Shown here: positions 57,801 to 64,000 of the stretch, piece by piece
Layout of the letters: each line of letters begins with the position of its first letter
Numbering within the stretch: the first letter of the stretch is position 1
Assembly: GCA_903813345.2 (NCBI GenBank)
Contig: CAIIXF020000012.1
Span: 32,244,501-32,308,500 of the forward strand
DNA length: 64,000 bases
DNA from: Owenia fusiformis
Taxonomy: Eukaryota; Annelida; Polychaeta; Sabellida; Oweniidae
Direction of reading: 5' to 3'
The notes under the pieces: generated by a model
The model's database searches: none
What the model saw: only the letters and a program-made list of their open reading frames with translations
What the model was told of the DNA's origin: nothing
Made by a program: the position numbers and the translations under genes

Positions 57801-60800
57801 TATACACGATATATTCGATATATATCCTCTTTCCAAGATATAGAGCGATATACACATGATAACGATATACACGATATATATCCTCTTTCCTAGATATAGA
57901 GCGATACACACACGATATATACGCTATAATCGATATATATCCTGTCTTCAAGATATATATCAGATATATATCTTCAATACAGAGGTTTGTCAAAAAGTTC
58001 TTATATTTATGGATGACGATATACACGATATACACGATATATTCGATATATATCCTACCCCAGAGATATATATCGGATATATTTCGATTTGAGGATGGGG
58101 AGAGATAGTTTCACGAATATATCGTCTGAGAGACGATATATATCGCTATACGACGATATAGCCATTCCTGCACCTTTATGTAGAGCTTCTCATGTGAACT
58201 AAATAAAACTCTCAAATGTAAACGTCTACTTTTAATAAACCCAAACATTTACTTTCTTGTAAAGGTCCATTAAATAGGCGTAATTAAAACCAACTCATAC
58301 ACGCTGGGTTTATTTTTTCAACTGCGGTGGATGAGGATACATGTTGCCAATAGCAAAAGACGTTTGAAAACCCCTGCAAATCATCCCCAACATGTGATAA
58401 AGTGCGCCATAATAGTTACAACATGGCACGTATTTAAGGTACATGTCAAAATTGGTTTTGTACACACACGACTGTTTTACGTGTAACCCCATGAACTCGA
58501 ACTTTATCTCCAAGTTAAAAAAAATCCTCTGATGTTCGGCAACAGGAAATACATTATGGCGTGTTTGGAAGGGACGTATTTAGAAGTGGATAATGAAAGA
58601 ATCCGCATGGATCTGTTCTTTTCATACAAAACGAGACTATAAAGCCTCACAATAACACAACTTCATTAATGAAATACTTTTGCAAACTTTCACATATCAA
58701 AACTTGTATTCATTAAGTTATTAAGACACTTCGGGTGATAGCACTCTGAGCTTTCAATAACACTATGAAAAAGGATTCAATAAAGTTATAATCGCATCAA
58801 AGTTTCTTATACCAAAGTTAACAGCGCAAACAATGAGCTTTTAACATTTTGTCGACTAAAGTCTTCAATATCATTTTCACCTTATAGACCCCTAAAGTAG
58901 AATAGAATAACGGAGAGCACAACCTTATTAGTATACCCGCTTATAAATTCAGATCATGATGATATACATTTTCTTATTTCTCAATATAGCAATCATCGTC
59001 TTTTAATCATACATGGTTTATTCAATCATCTTTAGAACTTAGAAATAGTCAAAAGATTCAATGACTCAAACCCTTAATTTGGACCATCGACTAAACTAGG
59101 ATTTTACTGCTGTGCTGTATCGCCAAAATATATTAAAAATTAAATTCCACCATGATCTGATGATGATAGACCAATGCAGCAGGTCCTTCTGAAGTTAAGT
59201 CTTTCAGACAGTTTGATTTTGCCAGTTAAAAGAGAGCTTCATGTTCAACCTAATGTATGCTCTGACACTTTTCTCAAGTTAGGAGACGTGTAAGATACCG
59301 TCAAGATTTTACGGTAAAATCTACAGTTAAACCTGTATATCCGAACACCTCTCTAATCCGAACACCTCTCTAATCTAAACACCTCTCAATGTGAACACTT
59401 TTATTGGTCCCAAAATCTCCCACTCATAGAAAAAGCCTTAAATTTTAATACCTCTTTATCCGAATATGTTTGGCCCTTCCCAGTGGCATTCTGATACTCA
59501 TTAGCATCTTCATCTCAGGGCTGAGAAGAAATGAGATATCATGGTATAACATGATGTCCCAGTGGCGTTCGGATGAGACAGGTTTCGCTGTCGTACCTTT
59601 TTTCTGTAGACTCTACGATACATTACATGTGCTAATAATGACAAGGCATGAATATTTAATGAGTATCTAATAATTGTCTAACCCCTACAAACCACAATAA
59701 AGGAGTGTTACGATTACCCTGCTAACTTTATTGGATGGACTTTGATTTTGTTTATTTTCAATCAGGTGGCTTGAATTCCATGAAATAGTGATTTAATATG
59801 TAATTAGTGATAGGAACGTGAAATATCTAATCATACATGCCAAATTATAAAGTTTCACCAAAGTTGCGTTGTTATTGGAAAACCATCAGAACAAATACCG
59901 ATGTTGGAAATTTTTGTAACGTGAGGTACAGAGACAAGAAGAAGCGTATTGTCAATGATCATGAGGTTTTCTTTTAAAGGAAATGAGAGATCAAAAAGTT
60001 AAAGAGAGGTTAAAGATTGCTGTGGACATGAAAAAGGGTTTTACTCAAGAAGGGAGGCAAATATGTGTCTTGGCTTGGGATGGGAGCTTGTAGTTAGCAC
60101 ACTTTTTGGCGCACTTTAATGCGCTCGATTTGGTTGGGACCTTACCCCACCGTTTTCTTTACAGATTTTTTATGTCCTAAAATGATACAAATATCAAATC
60201 GACCTTATTTGAAGGAATAGAAGTCTAACTTACTCATCCACCATTACCTACTCCAATAATACTGTAATACAGGGTTTATTTCAAGAAAAAACTTCGTGTG
60301 TATTTCCCCTTTTCCGAAGTCCAATGGTCCACCCCTTCGTCTATGTGTGTATATCGCATTCATGTGCGGTCGGTCGCCATCATCTAGGACAACAACGGGA
60401 ACAATTCAACACTATGGGCCAAACACACGGAAATCAAAGCAAACCCACCGCAAATACATGTCTTAGTGTATTATTTACGTTTATTTAAGATTTATGGTTT
60501 TAAAGAGATATAGTGTATCAGTGTTCGGGGTATGAGAATTATTGCGAACAAGATCCGAACATTGATACGGTCAGACCACATAGGTTCTGTAGGGATAGCC
60601 CGGAGATAAAGTGATACTTAAGTAATTTCTTTTTCACACGTTTTATCTCTTAAATTAGATTAAATTGATCCATTTTTGAGTATTTCTGTCTGAGAATAAC
60701 ATGTAAAACATTCACGTCTATTTGATTTAATCGTCAACTATCTCCTCGTGTTTTCACCTCGTCAGAGATCATCACCATGGTAGCATTAAATTCGCAGGGG

Positions 60801-63800
60801 TCGTTAATTGAAACAAATTGTGTGGCGTTTTCTTCGGATGTTTTTCATCATCAATTTCAACCAGTATGTTTTGAAATGATTGACCATGGTTTTGAGAAGT
60901 GATGGGTTTTTAATGATCACTTTTGTTTTGCAATGTAATCCAGTGCATCAATATTGTACAGCAGTGATTTGTTGTGTTGTGTAAAGTGTTGTGGTGTGTT
61001 ATGTAGTGTTGTGCTGTGTTGTGTTGCGATCTTTTTCATTGTTTTGTTGTGCTGTATAGTTTTGCATTGTGCTTTGTTGTAATGTGATGCACTGTATAGT
61101 GTTATGTCATGTTGTTTTGTGTTGCGTTGTGTTGATCTGTGTCTAGGTGTGTTATGTTGTATTGCTCGTTCGGATTTTTACAGGGAACAGTGTTAGAGTC
61201 GTGGCATTGTACCCTATGATGTCATATTATTTTGTATAATGTTGTGTATTTTTGTGTGCAGGTGCGATGATCAAGATCATGTGTTTTATTTTTCACCTTG
61301 GCACTTTTGTAATTTACAGTTTAATTACATACTATGATTCCCAGGGTTTGGATTGTGTTAAACGTCTGGAAAATACAAAATCCAGGCATACTTACTTGAA
61401 TAAACTCACCACGGGAAAACTAGATACCAAAACGGAACTTTTACACCAGTTCAAACATTAGGATTTTCGGATTTCCATCGCTTAGAAGTCTAGACGGTTA
61501 ATCGCTGACATATTTATTAGAATCGATTGATTTTTTGATGGCAAAACCACTTATTTTAGCCTTTTATTTATGTATGTCATAATTCAGTAATCTTAGCGTT
61601 TGACGTTTTCAAATCTTTTAATCTTGGTTTCTACACATCGTCATGTGGCGAGATATATTTACACCAGGGGTTGCCATGGTGCTTTGGTTTATCGTCATTC
61701 ATCAATCGTCATTCAATTTCACAAATCAATAGTTTCTTATCACTAATCACCAATTGTCAATCAATCGCCAATCACCATTCAACAATATGTGTCTTCCATC
61801 AAGTCAGCCTAAAAAGGTTTAGATTACTTGGCTAATTGAGATATAGGTAAAAGAAAATGTCATTGATACTAGGCTAAGCTTGTATTCGCGAATGCAAAAA
61901 GCGGTTGTCGGCTACCGGATTACCCTACTATTTTATGGGCAACTCATTTAAACATGAATAATACCTCCCACTATTCCATTCATATTTAAATGAGTCATAA
62001 AATAATAGGTTAATCCGGCAGCCGACAGCCGCAAGTTGCATTCGCGAATAAAAGCTAAGTGATCTTAAGCAGGGGCCAACCATACGTATAGCTGCTGATC
62101 TAGGCATCACTGGCGGATTAGTCCCCCCCCCCCTTAAGATGGGCCCAAAAAGTTTCTACCCAAAAGTTCTCCTTTCCTTGGGCTTTTTAGGCATCACTGG
62201 GCCTTTTTGAGCCTTATTTTTCATTTTAAGCAATTTTTTCAAGAAAATGGGCTTAAATATTTTTTAAAAATCACGCTTGAACCCCCACTCCCTTCTTGGT
62301 TACCAGATCTGCCCCTAAGTATTGTACTTTCCTTTGGAGTACTCAACCACGCGCTTAGATAAAGACGCAGTCTTCTGAAAGATCAGAATGATTCAGGATT
62401 CTGTTAGCCAAGAATGTCCTGAAGTCTCGAAATCGGAAACTATTTACCATAATCATGCATACGATGAATCAATAAGATTTTGGGTGGATTAGGCTTAATA
62501 GAGATTAGTGAAATATCACGATGCATTAAAATGATATCATAATGTGGTAATTGCGAAATGTATTACAAATGCAGTGACTAATGAATACGATTGAATATAA
62601 ATTGACCATCGTGAGTTTATGATTTGAATAGTCATTTGTACAGGAAACCTTGATTGTAGCATTAATTTAAAGTCTCTAGTCCCCTACGTAATACACACAT
62701 TTAAGCTCAATATTGGGAGAGGTCCAGAGACCTTGATGCAAATCTGTATGCGCAAAGTGCCAATGGGAAGGCACCGAAAATGGTTACACAGCAAGAAAAA
62801 GAAAACATCTATCTAAGAGTACACCAGTCATAAGGAAAACAAACCCCAACTATCCCAAATCATAATCCAGCGTGAAAACATATTCCCCTCTCCCACCATT
62901 CAAGTTCCAATATCACAATTCGAAACCAACACCAAGGGACACATTGACGGCAAGATTGATACGAGGGTAAGCTACAAAGTTTTACGAGAAAACTCAGTGT
63001 ACGTCAACGTGGAATTAGTTCTCCCATTCGTGCAGAAGAACTTGTTCAAGGCCAAAAACCGCTTTTGAAAACTGGCTTCTTGGGTACTAAAAACGTGTAG
63101 CTTTATCTCCCAATTGTCATTATTATGCAGTTATCATCGTACTCTCTCCCAAAAGAGAATGTCATGATATTCAATCAAGTGTTTCATGTATTTCCAGATT
63201 GTCAAGATGTATACGACACAGGAGGTATGCGATATCCCGGCGATTATTACATCATGCTGCAGCCTAAGACTACAATTGAGCCATTTAAAGCATGTTGTAG
63301 AATGACCAATGAATCTGGTATGTATCGTTCATAGATAATAGGTGGCGTTCCGATTTGTGACTATAGCAATCGTTGGTTACATATAAACACCATTTCAACA
63401 TTTTACAACGTATTCCTGCATGCATGTTGGGGGGCAAATTTGAAATCTGAAAAATCTCTGGGACCCTAAAACCCAAAATTGGGCCCAAATTATAAAAATT
63501 TAAGGCCCATTATCTTCATGATTTTTCTTGGAATTAAAAGAATAAGGCCCTAAAAGGACTTATTTTTTCTGGACCAACCTTAGGGGGGGGGGGGGGGGGT
63601 GAGCTGCCTGTGTTCTGTCTCAGTTCTATCTATTTAGGTATAATATCAATGACGGCGAGTGTTATACCTATTTAAAGCCATATATATATACTGTTTTTCC
63701 AGGTTGGACAGTGATTCAGCGGAGACAGGATGGCAGCATAGACTTCTTCCAGGACTGGGCCTCATACAAAAACGGCTTTGGTAATCTCGAAGGAGAGTTC

Positions 63801-63840
63801 TGGCTGGGGAACGATCATATTCATGAGCTCACATCGCAAG
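42852..63840 (+). CDS. Secreted coiled-coil/fibrinogen-domain protein (FReD), partial
   Basis: Exons: 42852-43425, 63198-63317, 63703-63840; the gene continues beyond the window. All junctions are phase 1 and compatible: the first exon ends AGA-G, and the second starts AT, giving the Asp of [10 protein letters not shown], the usual opening of a fibrinogen C-terminal domain. Exon 1 has a signal peptide ([18 protein letters not shown] if started at the in-frame ATG at 42870), then an acidic stretch, a CNC cysteine motif suited to inter-chain disulfides, a coiled coil at about residues 50-150 (rich in heptad L/I/K/E), and a Ser/Thr/Pro linker. Exons 2-3 give [26 protein letters not shown] and [13 protein letters not shown], typical of ficolin, angiopoietin-like and invertebrate FREP proteins. 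The role is probably extracellular recognition. Additional exons inside the 19.8 kb intron cannot be excluded. Confidence 0.85.
43440..43900. repeat. Degenerate ~75 bp tandem repeat in FReD intron 1
   Basis: Recurring words are (T)CACAGGGGCTA, TATGACC(C)TTTA, and CCAGGGG/ACGAGGG. Spacing is irregular and copies are strongly diverged. The repeat begins 15 bases after the donor site of the first exon. Confidence 0.5.
44860..45030. repeat. Palindromic element with ~56 bp arms
   Basis: The left arm contains AAATATTTCATTCTATG, GGGCAATACCTGTT and TTTCAATGATTTTTG; the right arm contains their complements in reverse order (CAAAAATCATTGAAA, AACAGGTATTGCCC, CATAGAATGAAATATTT). The centre is GC-richer (CCCTCGCCCTACGGGCTGCGGGC). 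A related word TATTGCCCG occurs just upstream at 44700-44722. Confidence 0.85.
45670..46022. repeat. Two diverged copies of a ~190 bp tandem duplication
   Basis: The first copy runs from GTGACGCCCCGGTGATATCAA through CTGTCAATAATCAGT and TTTGTTACACCATTCTC to TAGGCTAACTACTTCA. The second repeats the same landmarks (GTGACGCCCCGATGATATCAA, TTGTCAATAATCAGT, TTTGTTACACCATTATC, TAGGCTACCTACTTCA). No gene content. Confidence 0.85.
46712..46796. mobile_element. CACTCCCCTCCATAAG family element, copy 3 (left end only)
   Basis: It starts after TA with CACTCCCCTCCATAAGTTTG. The internal GAATCTTAATTTGTTACC matches other copies, after which a minisatellite takes over. No right end was found. Confidence 0.75.
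46797..47010. repeat. ~20 bp minisatellite (GTTCATTGTAGTTACAATA)
   Basis: About ten copies of a GTTCATTGTARTTACAATA-type unit, each with a near-palindromic ATTGTAATTACAAT core. The first partial units grade into the internal sequence of the truncated element at 46712 (TTGTTCATTAATTTCAAT), suggesting the array expanded from it. Confidence 0.9.
47613..47824. mobile_element. CACTCCCCTCCATAAG family element, copy 4 (complete)
   Basis: A 212 bp element with TA on both sides (47611-47612, 47825-47826). Ends: CACTCCCCTCCATAAGTTT and its complement AAACTTATGGAGGGGAGTG. No coding capacity; the TA flanks suit Tc1/mariner-type mobilisation. Confidence 0.93.
47827..53055. other. FReD intron 1, sparse region
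   Basis: No gene was firmly recognised. Partial repeats seen: TTCGCTTCGCTCGCAGAATAGC-type words near 48300-48350 and again near 47095-47125, and a CTGTAACAAATGACAGG segment at about 49654-49675 shared with SELENOM intron 3 (36677-36695). The frame at 48147-48494 is made of such words and looks non-coding. Confidence 0.35.
53056..53205. mobile_element. CACTCCCCTCCATAAG family element, copy 5 (truncated)
   Basis: Left end TA-CACCCCCTCCATAAGTTTGG; internal AAATTGCCAAACATAAAC matches AAATAGCCAAACATAAACTGG in the copy at 47613. The right terminal repeat is missing. Confidence 0.7.
53460..55165. repeat. ~170 bp ATATC-rich satellite, left array
   Basis: About ten copies of a unit made of GATATACACGATATATTCG, a CCTCTTTTCAAGATATAGA segment, a CCTGTCTTAAAGATATATCGG segment, and a non-AT anchor TTTGTTGAATCAGTTCTTA. 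Anchors recur near 53562, 53733, 53910, 54083, 54253, 54425, 54582, 54748 and 54916. Units contain many short palindromes (CGATATATATCG). Confidence 0.93.
55675..56481. mobile_element. Large foldback relative of the CACTCCCCTCCATAAG family
   Basis: Ends are TA-CACTCTCCTCCGTAAGTTTG and GCAAAACTTATGGAGGG-TA. About 250 bases inward on each side form diverged inverted arms: left words CCTCATTGAA, TTCATTTCCAATGCC, GAAAATTGATGATAAA and AAACCAATGG reappear as complements in reverse order on the right. The unpaired middle is about 250 bp. No transposase. Confidence 0.85.
56832..56960. repeat. Palindromic element with ~45 bp arms
   Basis: Left arm GTTATTCAATGATTC, then GTGAAATACAGAAAATATTC and TTCCC; right arm is the complement in reverse (GGGAAGAATATTTTCTGTATTTCAC, AATCATTGAATAAC). 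The centre TTTCACGATGCGCTAGCAGAGTGAAA has its own weak dyad. Organisation matches the element at 44860-45030. Confidence 0.85.
57425..58075. repeat. ATATC-rich satellite, right array with an orientation switch
   Basis: From 57425 to about 57615 the units are inverted relative to the left array (CAAGATATAGAG-type words appear as complements CTCTATATCTTGG). From about 57630 the orientation returns to that of the left array, with a variant anchor GAGGTTT(T/G)TCAAAAAGTTCTTA. Confidence 0.85.
58175..59322. other. FReD intron 1, no feature recognised
   Basis: AT-rich DNA without recognisable gene or repeat. Confidence 0.4.
59323..59591. mobile_element. MITE, AAACCTGTC family, copy 2
   Basis: About 269 bp. 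Left end ACAGTTAAACCTGTATATCC followed by GAACACC; the complement of the right end reads ACAGCGAAACCTGTCTCATCC followed by GAACGCC. CTCTCTAATCCGAACAC is tandemly repeated near the left end. Related to the element at 35112. Confidence 0.75.
60961..61170. repeat. Degenerate TGTTG-rich low-complexity tract
   Basis: Imperfect repeats of TTGTGTTGTG, GTTGTGCTGTG and TGTTATGTTG. No unit is strictly conserved. Confidence 0.8.
61875..62058. repeat. Foldback element with ~75 bp arms
   Basis: Left arm: TATTCGCGAATGCAA, GGTTGTCGGCTACCGGATTA, ACTATTTTATG, CTCATTTAAA. The right arm has the complements in reverse order (TTTAAATGAGTCATAAAATAATAGG, TAATCCGGCAGCCGACAGCC, TTGCATTCGCGAATA). The outermost bases AAGCTTG/AAAGCTT also pair. 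No coding capacity. Confidence 0.88.
62059..63197. other. FReD intron 1, 3' end
   Basis: No additional exon was recognised. Contains a C-run at 62123-62132. The acceptor of the next exon (TATTTCCAG) ends at 63197. Confidence 0.4.
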
Positions 63841-63854
63841 GTGAGTTAATAGGT

Positions 63855-64000
63855 TCACACCAATCATATCTAGTCACAAATCCAAATTATCATATCTAGT
63901 CACAAATTCATATCATCATATCTAGTCACAAATTCATATCATATCGAGTCATAAATTCATATCATCATATCTAGTCACAAATTCATATCATCATACCTAG
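63855..64000. repeat. ~25 bp tandem repeat (TCATATCTAGTCACAAATTCA)
   Basis: At least five copies of a CATATCTAGTCACAAATTCATAT-type unit begin about 15 bases after the donor of the last fibrinogen exon and run to the window edge. Confidence 0.92.

Larger units (their letters stand above)
53253..58174. mobile_element. 4.9 kb AT-satellite block bounded by 41 bp inverted repeats
   Basis: The left end (53253-53293) starts GGTGCAGGAATGGCTATATC. The complement of the right end (58134-58174) is identical over 41 bases except one. Inside are two ATATC-rich satellite arrays separated by about 2.2 kb that holds other repeats. No protein was recognised; the tyrosine/isoleucine-rich open frames are translations of the satellite. 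No clear target duplication was seen, so it may be a transposon, or an inverted duplication of a satellite edge. Confidence 0.7.

Overview
The window is AT-rich nuclear DNA from an invertebrate animal. Spliced genes with GT-AG introns, an intronless lineage-expanded class A GPCR cluster, a selenocysteine-containing selenoprotein M, a fibrinogen-domain gene and dense MITE/satellite content suggest a marine lophotrochozoan or invertebrate deuterostome. The phylum cannot be fixed from the sequence alone.

Layout. (1) 0.6-20.6 kb, + strand: a tandem array of seven intronless rhodopsin-family receptor genes. Six are intact; the one at 14964 carries a one-base deletion. Between the receptors lie half-copies of a further receptor, copies of a roughly 1.1 kb non-coding element, and spacers repeated with a period of about 3 kb. 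An older receptor relic lies on the - strand near 0.6 kb. (2) 20.69-21.74 kb: nine copies of a 115-123 bp satellite starting in the 3' flank of the last receptor. (3) 22.06-31.86 kb, - strand: eleven exons of PRPF19 (U-box, Prp19 core, WD40). Its introns hold a 133 bp satellite, a 21 bp minisatellite, a repeat that duplicates a splice-acceptor region, and two MITEs. The last ~70 codons are not found next to the rest. (4) 32.09-38.46 kb, + strand: selenoprotein M in four exons, divergent from PRPF19 across a 232 bp gap, with an in-frame TGA for selenocysteine and a candidate SECIS in the 3' UTR. (5) 38.5-42.8 kb: intergenic DNA with small TIR elements. (6) 42.85 kb to the right edge, + strand: a secreted coiled-coil plus fibrinogen-domain gene. 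Its first exon and two fibrinogen-domain exons have matching splice phases and are separated by about 19.8 kb of repeat-filled DNA, including a 4.9 kb AT-rich satellite block bounded by 41 bp inverted repeats. The gene continues past the window.

Functionally the region mixes housekeeping genes (spliceosome/ubiquitin ligase PRPF19; ER redox protein SELENOM) with two fast-evolving surface or secreted families (orphan GPCRs, fibrinogen-related protein). The most notable features are the receptor array with visible sequence exchange, its possible nesting inside PRPF19, the selenocysteine gene that ordinary ORF calling would break, and several families of inverted-repeat elements whose ends and target duplications can be read directly.
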